Origin: Nitrospira sp. CG24E
Lineage (GTDB): Bacteria; Nitrospirota; Nitrospiria; Nitrospirales; Nitrospiraceae
Length of the DNA stretch: 64,000 nucleotides
Assembly (NCBI GenBank): GCA_002869895.2
Contig: NEWP02000021.1
Location: 29,491-93,490, forward strand
Direction: 5' to 3'
The position numbers and the translations under genes are program-made. Below, piece by piece: positions 18,190-26,694 of the stretch; the first letter of the stretch is position 1, and each line of letters begins with the position of its first letter. Below the pieces are notes generated by a model, which had not been told where the DNA came from, did not search any database, and saw only the letters and a list, made by a program, of their open reading frames with translations.

Positions 18190-19055
18190 AGGTGTTTTGG
18201 CAAAAGCGAGCGGTGAAAACAGTCGGCCCTCGTCTGAACCAATGGAAGGGTGCGCGCGCCGGCCAGGTATCGGATCAACGTCAACAGGCTCGTCGGGAAA
18301 GACTTCTCTCGCGGGGGCGACGTGTGCTGCACGTGGGACAATGGATCCTCGGTCTTGCGGTAGTAGTGTGGGGTCTGACCGTCGTCGCGCGAGAGATAGG
18401 ACCGGTTCTTCAGAGCTGGCTGGAAATCCGCGCGGTAGAGGTTGAGGGTATCCACCATGTGACGAAGCAAGAAATATTGGAGCGGCTGGTCTTAAAACCC
18501 GGCATGGGACTCCATCAAGTCAGTACAGCATTTCTTGCCGAGCGGGTACAGAGACATGCTTGGATCAAAGAAGCAACCGTTGAACGCAGGCCTCCGCATC
18601 TGCTGTCTGTCACAGTCGTAGAGCGCACGCCGTCGGTCATTGTTCGGGCCGGCGTGGACCATTGGTTGAGCGATGAGAACGGCTATCTTCTTGCCAAGCT
18701 GGGCAGACAGGATGACCGGACGCTGGCATTGTTGACCGGGCTGGATCCTCAGTCCCTTCAACTCGGCGAGGCACGGGTCCGCAATGCCATTCAGTCCGGG
18801 GTCGTTCTGGCCAGGCTCATCGCCAACACCTTCGATGGACGGGTCGAAATCGATCTCACGAATTCTTCGAATGTGGTGGCGTCTGCGAATGGGGTGCGTT
18901 TTCAATTCGGCGACGACTCTCTGGTCGATCAGTGGGAACGGTTCCAGAAAGTCAGATCGTCGTTCAAGACTGCTTCAATCGATGGGCGGAAGCGCGAGAT
19001 CAGCGAGATCGATCTGCGTTATGACAATCGTGTCATTGTGCGAGAAGGGGTGTGA
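18186..19055 (+). CDS. ftsQ: FtsQ/DivIB division protein with POTRA domain
   Basis: A 289-residue bitopic protein: a basic cytoplasmic N-terminus of about 48 residues, one membrane helix (about 51-68, ILGLAVVVWGLTVVA), then a POTRA domain starting IRAVEVEGIHHVTKQEILERL and the following FtsQ beta domain with RRPPHLLSVTVVERTPSVIV. FtsQ links FtsB/FtsL to the septal synthase. ATG 18186 overlaps the ddl stop, and the stop overlaps the ftsA start. It is typical of the family in length and order; sequence identity in this family is always low. Confidence 0.92.
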   Translation: MKVFWQKRAVKTVGPRLNQWKGARAGQVSDQRQQARRERLLSRGRRVLHVGQWILGLAVVVWGLTVVAREIGPVLQSWLEIRAVEVEGIHHVTKQEILERLVLKPGMGLHQVSTAFLAERVQRHAWIKEATVERRPPHLLSVTVVERTPSVIVRAGVDHWLSDENGYLLAKLGRQDDRTLALLTGLDPQSLQLGEARVRNAIQSGVVLARLIANTFDGRVEIDLTNSSNVVASANGVRFQFGDDSLVDQWERFQKVRSSFKTASIDGRKREISEIDLRYDNRVIVREGV

Positions 19056-20296
19056 GGACTGTGCCGAAGCGTGATCACATTCTTGTCGGGTTGGATATCG
19101 GGACGACGAAGATCTGCGCCATCGTTTCGGAAATCACCGATGAGGGCATGCTCAACATCATCGGGGTCGGGTCGAGCCCGTCTCGCGGGCTCCGCAAAGG
19201 CGTGGTGGTCGATATCGAGAGCACCGTGGAATCCATCAAGAAGGCGGTCGAAGAGGCCGAGCTCATGGCGGCAGTGCAGATCAATTCCGTCTATACCGGC
19301 ATCGCCGGCAGCCATATCTCAGCCGAGAATTGCAAAGGGGTCGTGGCGCTCAAGAAAGCAGAAGTTACACGGGAAGATATCCATCGGGCGATCGAGAGTG
19401 CGAGAACTCTGGCGGTGATTCCCCATGAACGACGGATTCTCCACGTGTTGCCTCGGGAATTTATGGTGGATGGACAGGAGGGGGTCCGGGAACCGTTGGG
19501 TCTGTCAGGCAACCGTCTGGAAGTCAATGTGCATGTGATTACCGGCGCTGTGACATCGGCCCAGAACATCATCAAGTGTGTGAATCGCGCGGGGCTCGAC
19601 GTCGTGGATATGGTGCTGCAGCCGTTGGCTTCGAGTGAGGCAGTCCTCAGCCAGGAAGAGCGTGATCTGGGGGTCGTCATGGTCGATCTGGGTGGTGGAA
19701 CGACCGACCTTGCGATTTTTCTCGATGGAAGCATCAGGCACTCAGCGGTTTTGCCGATCGGCGGGCAGAATCTGACGAAGGATCTGGCAATCGGGTTGCT
19801 GACCTCTCAGACCGAAGCCGAAAAGATCAAGTTGCATCGTGGGATCGCCCGAACAGGATTGGTGCAGGGCCATGAAACGGTGGAGGTTCCGTCGGTGGGA
19901 GACCGTCCTGCGCGGACGTTCTCGCGCCGTGATATTGCCGAGATTCTTGAGCCGCGTGTTGAAGAAATATTCGAGTTGGTTCGTCGAGAAATCGTGCGTG
20001 CCGGCTACGAAGGCATGTTGGGGGCGGGGGTGGTGATTACGGGTGGAACGTCGTTGTTGGAAGGGATGCCTGATGCGGCCGAGCAGGTCTTGAATCTTCC
20101 GGCCCGCCGCGGTGCGCCCAGCGGGATCGGAGGGCTTCGCGACATCGTCAGTAATCCCATGCATGCCACGGGTGTCGGCTTGCTGCTCCATGCCAGGCAC
20201 CATGCTGAGGAAATGGCCACGGCCGGGCTGCGGAGCGGGCGGCCGTTGCACAAGGTATTCGACCGTATGAAGTCCTGGATGTTCGAGTTCTTTTAA
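19052..20296 (+). CDS. ftsA: FtsA, actin-like Z-ring membrane tether
   Basis: An actin-fold ATPase of 414 residues anchoring FtsZ to the membrane. The N-terminal phosphate loop is VGLDIGTTKICAIVSE (about 12-27). The SHS2/1C domain includes AGSHISAENCKGVVAL. The second phosphate region is VMVDLGGGTTDLAIF (about 209-223) and the adenosine motif is GAGVVITGGTSLLEGM (about 326-341). The C-terminus ends in a short amphipathic helix (VFDRMKSWMFEFF), the expected membrane-targeting segment. The start is GTG 19052 overlapping ftsQ; GTG 19061 would remove only three residues. Confidence 0.96.
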   Translation: MRTVPKRDHILVGLDIGTTKICAIVSEITDEGMLNIIGVGSSPSRGLRKGVVVDIESTVESIKKAVEEAELMAAVQINSVYTGIAGSHISAENCKGVVALKKAEVTREDIHRAIESARTLAVIPHERRILHVLPREFMVDGQEGVREPLGLSGNRLEVNVHVITGAVTSAQNIIKCVNRAGLDVVDMVLQPLASSEAVLSQEERDLGVVMVDLGGGTTDLAIFLDGSIRHSAVLPIGGQNLTKDLAIGLLTSQTEAEKIKLHRGIARTGLVQGHETVEVPSVGDRPARTFSRRDIAEILEPRVEEIFELVRREIVRAGYEGMLGAGVVITGGTSLLEGMPDAAEQVLNLPARRGAPSGIGGLRDIVSNPMHATGVGLLLHARHHAEEMATAGLRSGRPLHKVFDRMKSWMFEFF

Positions 20297-20350
20297 CCAT
20301 TCTGCGACGCGGATGACCGCGACGCGGATTCTATCAAGGGAGGTGTCTTG

Positions 20351-21526
20351 ATGTTTTCATTTGAAGAGGATGTCGTATCCCCCGTTCGGATCAAAGTGAT
20401 CGGTGTCGGTGGCGCCGGGTGCAACGCGCTGAACACCATGATCATGTCCGGATTGGCGCGGGTCGATTTCATCGCGGCGAATACCGATCTGCAGGCGTTG
20501 GATCGGTCGCGTGCATCGTACAAGGTTCAACTGGGTCCTGAGAGGACCAGAGGACTCGGCGCCGGAGCGAAGCCGGAAGTGGGAAAAGATTCGGCGTTAG
20601 AAAGCAAAGATCAAATTCGGGAATGCCTCGAGGGCGCGGACATGGTCTTTGTGACTGCCGGAATGGGTGGTGGAACCGGGACTGGCGCCGCGCCGATCGT
20701 GGCGAGTATCGCACGCGAACTCGGGATCTTGACGGTCGGAGTCGTGACGAAGCCTTTCTCATACGAAGGTCATCGCCGGATGATTCATGCGGACGAGGGG
20801 ATTCGCGATCTTCGTCGTCATGTCGATACGTTGCTCGTGATTCCGAATCAGCGGTTGCTCGGCATCGTCGACAAGGCGACGCCCCTGCTCGAAGCCTTCA
20901 AGGTCGCCGATGACGTTCTGCGGCAGGCCATCCAAGGGATCGCGGATGTGATCACGACCACCGGCCATGTGAATGTAGACTTTGCCGACGTGCGCACCGT
21001 GATGTCGCATACGGGGCGTGCCGTGATGGGCATGGGAGTGGCGCGTGGGACGAATCGGGCGATTGAAGCGGCGCAAAAGGCGATCTGCAGCCCGTTGTTG
21101 GAGGAAGGGAGTGTGGAGGGCGCCCGTGGCGTGCTGCTGAACATTACCGGCGGACCCAACATGTCGCTGCATGAGATCGAGGAAGCGGCTACGATCGTCC
21201 AGCAACCGGCCGATCCTGAAGCCAATATCATTGTCGGACAGGTGATCAACCCCGATATGGGCGATGACCTGGTCGTGACGGTGATTGCCACCGGATTTGA
21301 ATCGACAGAGCAGTCTTCACAGGTTCCCGTGGCTGCGGCTAGGACGTCCCGCGCCGGACAACAGACGATGGGCGAGCGGTCATATGCGGAACGGCCCATG
21401 AAAGATCTCGATCGTCCGACCTTCTTGCGACGAATGGGAGAGGCGAGAGAGTCGATGGAGAGGACTGCGGCGGTGGTCGACGATGAATGGGACGTACCGA
21501 CATTCCTGCGCAAGCAGGCAGACTGA
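20351..21526 (+). CDS. ftsZ: FtsZ, tubulin-like division GTPase with two C-terminal peptide motifs
   Basis: 391 residues from ATG 20351, which follows a GGGAGGTG site. The GTPase signatures are [13 protein letters not shown] (about 18-30) and the tubulin motif [15 protein letters not shown] (about 104-118). FtsZ polymerises into the Z ring, tethered by FtsA through a conserved C-terminal peptide. Here that peptide appears twice: D354-RPTFLRR and, at the end, D381[10 protein letters not shown], separated by an acidic linker of about 19 residues. Only the last is in the canonical position. The 54-nt gap after ftsA holds a duplicated CGACGCGGAT that can form a small CGCGG/CCGCG hairpin. Confidence 0.96.
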   Translation: MFSFEEDVVSPVRIKVIGVGGAGCNALNTMIMSGLARVDFIAANTDLQALDRSRASYKVQLGPERTRGLGAGAKPEVGKDSALESKDQIRECLEGADMVFVTAGMGGGTGTGAAPIVASIARELGILTVGVVTKPFSYEGHRRMIHADEGIRDLRRHVDTLLVIPNQRLLGIVDKATPLLEAFKVADDVLRQAIQGIADVITTTGHVNVDFADVRTVMSHTGRAVMGMGVARGTNRAIEAAQKAICSPLLEEGSVEGARGVLLNITGGPNMSLHEIEEAATIVQQPADPEANIIVGQVINPDMGDDLVVTVIATGFESTEQSSQVPVAAARTSRAGQQTMGERSYAERPMKDLDRPTFLRRMGEARESMERTAAVVDDEWDVPTFLRKQAD

Positions 21527-21564
21527 GCCGATAGGTCTGTAGTGGAGAATAATCTCAACGGAGT

Positions 21565-22302
21565 ATGGACATGGGCATAGAGGTCATCACGGTTCCTGCC
21601 TTCGCCTCTGCGCGCGACGGTGTCCGACACTTCTTTGGCACGCGCAGCCATGCGGACTCTCTGGTACTTGACGTAGGCGTCCCGGTCCGTCAGTCCGGGG
21701 TGCAGGGGCGCGGTTGGCTGCTGTCTGTCAAGCAAGTGCATGGGACCGATGCTCTGGTGCTGGACCGTCCGCTCGCCGAATCGGATCAGTTCCTAGGAGG
21801 GTGGGATGCCTTGGTGACCGATCAGCCGGGTGTGACGGTAGCGGTGCGAACGGCGGATTGTGTTCCTATTCTCATGCATGACGTACGCCGGGGCATCGTG
21901 GCGGCGATTCACGCAGGCTGGCGGGGGGCAGTGGCAGAGATTGTGCCGAAGACGATGACTCTGATGGCGGCCAGATTTGGATCGAGGCAGTCGGATCTGC
22001 GAGTCAGTATCGGACCCTCGGCCGGTCCCTGCTGTTATGAAGTGGACGAGCCGGTGCTGGACCAGCTCCGGAAGGGATTGCCTGGCTGGGAGTCGGTTGT
22101 GCGGGACTATCGAGTAAACAAGGCTCGGCTGGACCTCAAGGCCTTGATCCGTCGGCAAGTGGAGGGAGAAGGTGTCCCTAGGCCCTCTATTTCAGCCGTG
22201 AACCTCTGTACGATTTGCCATGACCAGCTCTTTTATTCCTATCGACGGGAAGGCCGTGTGAATGGAACGATGGTCAGCGGGATTACTCTGCTCTCCCACT
22301 GA
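21565..22302 (+). CDS. pgeF: PgeF (YfiH) peptidoglycan editing factor, laccase-domain protein
   Basis: 245 residues of the YfiH/PgeF family (multicopper-polyphenol-oxidase-like fold), shown in E. coli to remove misincorporated L-Ser from UDP-MurNAc-L-Ser; some homologues have purine nucleoside activities. Metal-site motifs are visible: KQVHGTDALV (about 54-63), RTADCVPILM (about 95-104) and AAIHAGWRGAVAEIV (about 112-126), giving the two His and one Cys cluster. The C-terminal NLCTICHDQLFYSYRREG is also typical. It sits right after ftsZ, in the same orientation with a 38-nt gap, as in many genomes, and fits the peptidoglycan context. Confidence 0.93.
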   Translation: MDMGIEVITVPAFASARDGVRHFFGTRSHADSLVLDVGVPVRQSGVQGRGWLLSVKQVHGTDALVLDRPLAESDQFLGGWDALVTDQPGVTVAVRTADCVPILMHDVRRGIVAAIHAGWRGAVAEIVPKTMTLMAARFGSRQSDLRVSIGPSAGPCCYEVDEPVLDQLRKGLPGWESVVRDYRVNKARLDLKALIRRQVEGEGVPRPSISAVNLCTICHDQLFYSYRREGRVNGTMVSGITLLSH

Positions 22303-22644
22303 TAGGAATTGGTCCCGGTGTGCGCCTGACATTTGTCCGACAGTTTGGGTACAATAGTTTTGAATTTCCGGTGAGCAGTGCTTCGGCTGTGGCTGCTCAG
22401 GTGTGATGATTCTGAGGATAGGCGGCGGGTGCAGAAAGTTGGTTGATTCAACCTCTTAAGTAACGATCTGGAACAGATTCGTCATATTTTCTTTGCCTAG
22501 GTGAGTTGCATCGGCTGCTCATGCAACCGTTCAATGCCATTTCCCTGAAGGGATTCGCGGTGGGCCTGTCGAGCGAGAATCCGGTTGAAGTTGAAAAGAA
22601 GGTCGCGATGGCGCGATTCGGCATAGCTAATCAAGGAGTGTGGG
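22303..22644. other. Intergenic region between pgeF and proC
   Basis: 342 nt with a possible promoter at 22326-22355. The YggS gene often found before proC is not present. Short open frames here have no recognisable product. Confidence 0.55.
22326..22355 (+). promoter_or_regulatory. Possible promoter for proC-yggT-divIVA
   Basis: CTGACA (22326-22331), an 18-nt spacer and TACAAT (22350-22355) each differ from consensus by one base. It lies about 290 nt before proC, so the leader would be long. Confidence 0.4.
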
Positions 22645-23463
22645 GTGTCTAGTCCAACGATTGCGAGCAAGATCACATTCATTGGAGGAGGCCAGATGGC
22701 TGAGGCCATGATCGGTGGTCTTCTCGCGGGACGGATCTGTTCTGCTGAGTCGATATGGGCCACAGATCCCATTGCCGAGCGCCGCGATCGCTTAAAAAGT
22801 CAGTTTGGCGTTCGGGTTGGTTCTGCCAATCGTGAGGCTGTTGCCTGGCCGGACGTGATCGTCTTGGCGGTAAAGCCTCAGACGCTCCCTGCCGTGCTCC
22901 GTGAGATCGGTTCAAGCCTGGCCCATGCGCTTGTGATATCTATTGTGGCAGGAGTGACAATTCGGACGATTGGCGAACTGACGCAGGGGGCTGCACGCGT
23001 GGTCCGGGCGATGCCGAATACTCCGGCATTGGTTCGAGAGGGTATGACCGCGCTTGCGACAGGCGCTGGGGTTTCGGACGATGATGCTCGGCTGGCTCGA
23101 ACGATATTTGAAACGGTCGGCAAGGTAGTGGTGGTAGAGGAGAGGCTCATGGATGCGGTGACAGGATTGAGCGGCAGCGGTCCTGCCTATGTCTTTCAGG
23201 CTATCGAGGCGCTGGCAGATGGAGGGGTCATGATGGGCTTACCGCGCCAGACGGCAGAACTCCTTGCCGCCCAGACTGTGTTCGGGTCGGCCCGATTGGT
23301 GCTCGAGTCGGGAGTGCACCCAGCCCAATTGAAAGATCGGGTGGCATCGCCCGGAGGCACGACCATTGCCGGACTTCACCAGCTCGAACAGAGAGGATTC
23401 CGCGCTGCGCTGATGGCAGCGGTCGAAGCGGCCACCACACGATCGAAGGAGTTGGGACGCTGA
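22645..23463 (+). CDS. proC: ProC, pyrroline-5-carboxylate reductase
   Basis: 272 residues, GTG start. It reduces 1-pyrroline-5-carboxylate to proline with NAD(P)H. The Rossmann motif is ITFIGGGQMAEAMIGGL (about 10-26). The catalytic half has VRAMPNTPALVREGMTAL (about 117-134), GLSGSGPAYVFQAIEALADGGV and VASPGGTTIAGLHQLE (about 233-248), all diagnostic. It starts a short co-directional unit with yggT (TGATG overlap) and divIVA, an arrangement seen beside division genes in many bacteria. Confidence 0.96.
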   Translation: MSSPTIASKITFIGGGQMAEAMIGGLLAGRICSAESIWATDPIAERRDRLKSQFGVRVGSANREAVAWPDVIVLAVKPQTLPAVLREIGSSLAHALVISIVAGVTIRTIGELTQGAARVVRAMPNTPALVREGMTALATGAGVSDDDARLARTIFETVGKVVVVEERLMDAVTGLSGSGPAYVFQAIEALADGGVMMGLPRQTAELLAAQTVFGSARLVLESGVHPAQLKDRVASPGGTTIAGLHQLEQRGFRAALMAAVEAATTRSKELGR

Positions 23464-23759
23464 TGTTTGTCGCGGGCAATGCTCTTTCAGCGGTGGCGAC
23501 CATCCTCGACTATGTGTTATGGCTGTATATGTGGGTGATCATTGCTCGTGCCCTGATTTCGTGGGTTAACCCGGATCCATGGAATCCGATTGTGCAATTT
23601 CTAAACAGGGCGACCGAGCCGGTCTTGGCGCCGATTCGTCGGATGATCGGGCTGCGGATCGGAATGGATGTGTCGCCGATCATTGCGATATTGATCATTA
23701 CCTTTCTGCAAATTGCCGTTGTGCAGTCACTCAAAGAATTTGCCATGAGGATGAACTGA
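23463..23759 (+). CDS. yggT: YggT family membrane protein
   Basis: 98 residues with two hydrophobic segments (about 1-30 and 62-85) around a conserved loop containing RALISWVNPDPWNPIVQFLNRATEPVL (residues 27-53), the YggT/YCF19 signature. The family is linked to membrane and division or thylakoid organisation, but its biochemical function is not settled. ATG overlaps the proC stop; divIVA follows 1 nt after the stop. The triplet proC-yggT-divIVA downstream of ftsZ supports a role near the division machinery. Confidence 0.88.
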   Translation: MFVAGNALSAVATILDYVLWLYMWVIIARALISWVNPDPWNPIVQFLNRATEPVLAPIRRMIGLRIGMDVSPIIAILIITFLQIAVVQSLKEFAMRMN

Positions 23760-23760
23760 G

Positions 23761-24291
23761 ATGACCATGGGGGATGCCATGAGAATTACACCGCTCGATA
23801 TCCAGCAAATGGTGTTCAAGGTCACCATGCGTGGGTACGACAAAGAAGAGGTCAATCGCTTTCTTGAAGAACTGGCGCAGACAGTCGAAACATTGAATCG
23901 GGACAATGCGGTCCAGCGGGAGAAGATCATATTTCTGGAGCAGCAGCTCGCTGAACTGAAGCGGGCGGAAGCGACATTGTCGAATACTCTCATGTCTGCT
24001 CAATCGCTGGCAGAAGATGTGAAGCGGAACGCTCATCGGGAAGCGGATCTTGTCATCAAGGAGGCGGAACTGAAGGCTGGTGAGTTGATCCATCAGGCCA
24101 GGGTCGAGTTGACGGAAACGCAGCGCGACATTTCGTCGCTTCAGAAGCAGCGATTGCTCATGATTGAACGGTTGCGCGCATCATTGCGGATGTTCGAGCG
24201 TCTGTTCGAAGTGGAAGAACGGGAAGCGCTCCATGACGCAGCTGCCGCATCAGAGGAGAAGCTTGAAGGAGAATCGAGCCCGGCTTTGTGA
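23761..24291 (+). CDS. divIVA: DivIVA-domain cell pole/septum protein
   Basis: 176 residues; three in-frame ATGs (23761, 23770, 23779) are possible, and the last gives MRITPLDIQQMVFKVTMRGY, the canonical start. The N-terminal DivIVA lipid-binding domain contains YDKEEVNRFLEEL. Then comes a long coiled coil with acidic and basic heptads to about residue 155. DivIVA proteins bind negatively curved membranes at septa and poles and recruit division or wall-growth factors. It closes the division cluster; 80 nt follow before the next gene. Confidence 0.9.
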   Translation: MTMGDAMRITPLDIQQMVFKVTMRGYDKEEVNRFLEELAQTVETLNRDNAVQREKIIFLEQQLAELKRAEATLSNTLMSAQSLAEDVKRNAHREADLVIKEAELKAGELIHQARVELTETQRDISSLQKQRLLMIERLRASLRMFERLFEVEEREALHDAAAASEEKLEGESSPAL

Positions 24292-24371
24292 CCTATTGAC
24301 CTGATCGGTTCTTGTTACCCGATACGGTGTTGTTTATTTTGCACCGCCCACCCCAGCAGATTTCATGACTC

Positions 24372-25529
24372 ATGACAGGTGCTGTGCCTATGGCTACCCC
24401 TCATATTATTCAGGCGGCGCTGCAATCGGCCGTTGACGAGGGTGTGTTCCCCGGTGTTCAGTTGGCGGTGCGTGTATCTGGAAAGCTGCAATGTGTGGCT
24501 GTAGCTGGACGACTGTCGTCCGAGCCGCCTGGCCTTGCGGTGCAACCCACGACTCTGTATGACCTCGCCTCTCTCACAAAACCTCTGGCAACGGTCACGT
24601 CTTTGGCACTATTGATTCAGCGTGCCAAAGTCGGTCTTGAGGATCCCGTGCAACGGGTATTGGTCGAACTTGAAGGAGCGCCGATCGGATTGGTAACGGT
24701 GCGAGATCTCGTGACCCATCGTTCAGGTCTGCCGGGGTGGCGGCCGTTCTACGAGCGGTTTGACGTGCAGGGTATCGTTCCCGGGCTCTCCGGTGAAAAT
24801 CGGCTAGCCAAACAACAGGTATTGCGAATGGTTCGTGACGAACCGTTGATCTATGCGCGCGGAGAGCGTAGCGTCTATAGCGACCTTGGATTCATGTTGT
24901 TAGGATTTCTGGTAGAGCGTCTCAGTGGAATGGCGCTAGATCTCTGGTGCGAAGAGGCCATCGTCCGACCGTTACAGGCCGACCCACTGATGTTTTGTCC
25001 CACGGCAGGGCGAACGCAACAAGGTGCCGCATGCCAAAATACCGATCCATGGCACATAGCCCTGACCGAGCGGGACGAGTGGCGTAATCGATTACTATGC
25101 GGGGAAGTTCATGACGAGAATGCCGCGGCGATGGGTGGCGTCGCGGGCCATGCAGGATTATTCGGGACCGCCGAGTCGGTATTGGCTATTTCTGGTGCCT
25201 GGCTCCGTGGCTACTATGGCAGAGAGTCGATTCTGGATAAGCGACTTGTCAGGCAGTTTACGATCCGTCAAGATTTTGCGGCTGAATCGAGTTGGGCCCT
25301 AGGGTGGGACACCCCATCGGTTCTGTCTTCATCCGGGTCTTATTTTTCAGAAAGGTCGTTTGGGCATCTCGGCTACACTGGGACGTCGCTGTGGATCGAT
25401 CCGTTGCGCGAGTTGGAGGTGGTGCTGTTATCTAACCGAGTACATCCGAGCCGAAGGAATGAAAAGATAAAGGCCTTCCGCCCGCTGATTCACGATCTGG
25501 TCTATCAGGAGTATCTGTCGGCGCGATAG
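24372..25529 (+). CDS. Serine hydrolase of the beta-lactamase/class C (esterase, DD-peptidase) family
   Basis: 385 residues. The SxxK nucleophile motif is SLTKPLA (about 72-78), the second motif YSDLGFMLLG supplies the conserved Tyr, and HRSGLPGW and GGVAGHAGLFGTA are typical of the AmpC-like/EstB group (PF00144). The C-terminal HLGYTGTSLW corresponds to the third motif. No clear signal peptide is present, so it may be cytoplasmic. Substrates of this family range from beta-lactams to D-peptides and esters, so the substrate cannot be read from sequence. In-frame ATG 24390 is an alternative start. It lies after the division cluster but is not clearly part of it. Confidence 0.85.
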   Translation: MTGAVPMATPHIIQAALQSAVDEGVFPGVQLAVRVSGKLQCVAVAGRLSSEPPGLAVQPTTLYDLASLTKPLATVTSLALLIQRAKVGLEDPVQRVLVELEGAPIGLVTVRDLVTHRSGLPGWRPFYERFDVQGIVPGLSGENRLAKQQVLRMVRDEPLIYARGERSVYSDLGFMLLGFLVERLSGMALDLWCEEAIVRPLQADPLMFCPTAGRTQQGAACQNTDPWHIALTERDEWRNRLLCGEVHDENAAAMGGVAGHAGLFGTAESVLAISGAWLRGYYGRESILDKRLVRQFTIRQDFAAESSWALGWDTPSVLSSSGSYFSERSFGHLGYTGTSLWIDPLRELEVVLLSNRVHPSRRNEKIKAFRPLIHDLVYQEYLSAR

Positions 25530-25540
25530 TGGGGGGGGGG

Positions 25541-25858
25541 CTAGGCCGGATCCTGGTAATCGATCCAGGTTTCTTTTTCGGCGAGATACTTCGTGCCTTT
25601 AAAATTGGCTCTGGTTCTCAGTTTGCTGAAACCAAATCCCTGCATCAACTCGATGAGTTCTTGTACCGCAGCTGGTATGGTCGAGTGTGAGTGCCCTTCA
25701 GCAGTCAGGGCTTCATACATGACCTTGGCGGAGTAGCCAGAGGGTGTTCGATTGACGAGGACGGTTCGATTAAAATACCGGTCGCTGGGGTCGACTCCTT
25801 CAACCTGGTGCTTTTCAACGAGCCCTTCTTTCTTGAAGAGCAACGGAAGCGAACTCAT
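25541..25858 (-). CDS. Small conserved-looking protein of unknown function (105 aa)
   Basis: ATG at 25858 is preceded on this strand by a strong CACGGAGGAAGTC Shine-Dalgarno, so the open frame upstream of it is not used. The product is mixed charged and hydrophobic with no signal peptide or membrane segment: MSSLPLLFKKEGLVEKHQ, then an EALTAEGHSHSTIPAAVQEL stretch, ending in YLAEKETWIDYQDPA. No family is recognised. It is convergent with the serine hydrolase, and the 11-nt gap between the two stops contains a run of ten G (25531-25540). Confidence 0.7.
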   Translation of the reverse strand: MSSLPLLFKKEGLVEKHQVEGVDPSDRYFNRTVLVNRTPSGYSAKVMYEALTAEGHSHSTIPAAVQELIELMQGFGFSKLRTRANFKGTKYLAEKETWIDYQDPA

Positions 25859-25999
25859 GACTTCCTCCGTGAGAATCGACTGGAAAAGTTCAGCATACCG
25901 ATTATAGGGCGGCACCCAGTGGACTGCAAGCCGTTGACAACTGGGTAATGCCCTCCTATCATTTCCCCCCGCCGTGGTAGGCTCTGTGTTTCTGAAGAT

Positions 26000-26536
26000 A
26001 TGAATATCCCCAACAGTTTGACCATCCTCCGTATTCTCCTTATCCCCTGTTACATTGGGCTCCTCATATATGGCAGATTTACCGAAGCCCTCATCGTTCT
26101 TATTGTAGCCGGACTTACCGATGCCCTCGACGGGGCGATCGCCCGTGTCAAGAATCAACATACTCGCCTTGGAGCCGTGTTGGACCCGCTGGCCGATAAG
26201 CTGCTCCTCACCTCCGGGTTCGTCACGCTCTCGATGATTCATTTGATTCCGTCATGGGTTACCATCCTTGTGGTCAGCCGAGACGTGATACTGCTGATGG
26301 GAACGGCGGTGGCGCACTTCGCCGATTATCGCCTGGATCTTACCCCTACCTTCTTGGGCAAGGGCACCACGTTTCTCCAACTGTCCTATGTCGTGTTGGT
26401 CATATTCCTGAGTTCCCGTCACATCGATCTCACCCTTCTGCTGCCTCTTTTACTGGGCATGGTTTCCTTCACGCTATTATCCGGCTTTCATTATCTCTAT
26501 CGAGGCGTTCGGCCTCCAAGTGCGATCAACAGCTGA
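26000..26536 (+). CDS. pgsA: CDP-diacylglycerol:glycerol-3-phosphate phosphatidyltransferase
   Basis: 178 residues with four or more membrane segments. The CDP-alcohol phosphotransferase signature is complete at about residues 47-72 (DALDGAIARV...GAVLDPLADK, pattern DxxDGxxAR-x8-GxxxDxxxD). The N-terminal NIPNSLTILRILLIPCYIGL is typical of PgsA, which makes phosphatidylglycerol phosphate; the close relative cardiolipin synthase of this fold cannot be fully excluded. It stands alone, 141 nt after the divergent 105-residue gene. Confidence 0.88.
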   Translation: MNIPNSLTILRILLIPCYIGLLIYGRFTEALIVLIVAGLTDALDGAIARVKNQHTRLGAVLDPLADKLLLTSGFVTLSMIHLIPSWVTILVVSRDVILLMGTAVAHFADYRLDLTPTFLGKGTTFLQLSYVVLVIFLSSRHIDLTLLLPLLLGMVSFTLLSGFHYLYRGVRPPSAINS

Positions 26537-26593
26537 CGCGCCGTTTGCTTGCGCTTCGGTGCCTCGTCGCCTGCGCGAAGATCGTGCTTTTGT

Positions 26594-26622
26594 TTGACAG
26601 GTTTAGGGGTGGTCAGTAGACT
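26594..26622 (+). promoter_or_regulatory. Promoter before the pilC-like gene
   Basis: TTGACA (26594-26599), a 17-nt spacer and TAGACT (26617-26622) form a good sigma70-type promoter about 70-100 nt before the candidate starts of the PilC-like gene. Confidence 0.6.
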
Positions 26623-26694
26623 CGCCTGGTAGGTATTCTTCTCAGCTTACAACCGGCCAGGCTGATGGCCACATCGAAGGGCGGAATGTCGCGT

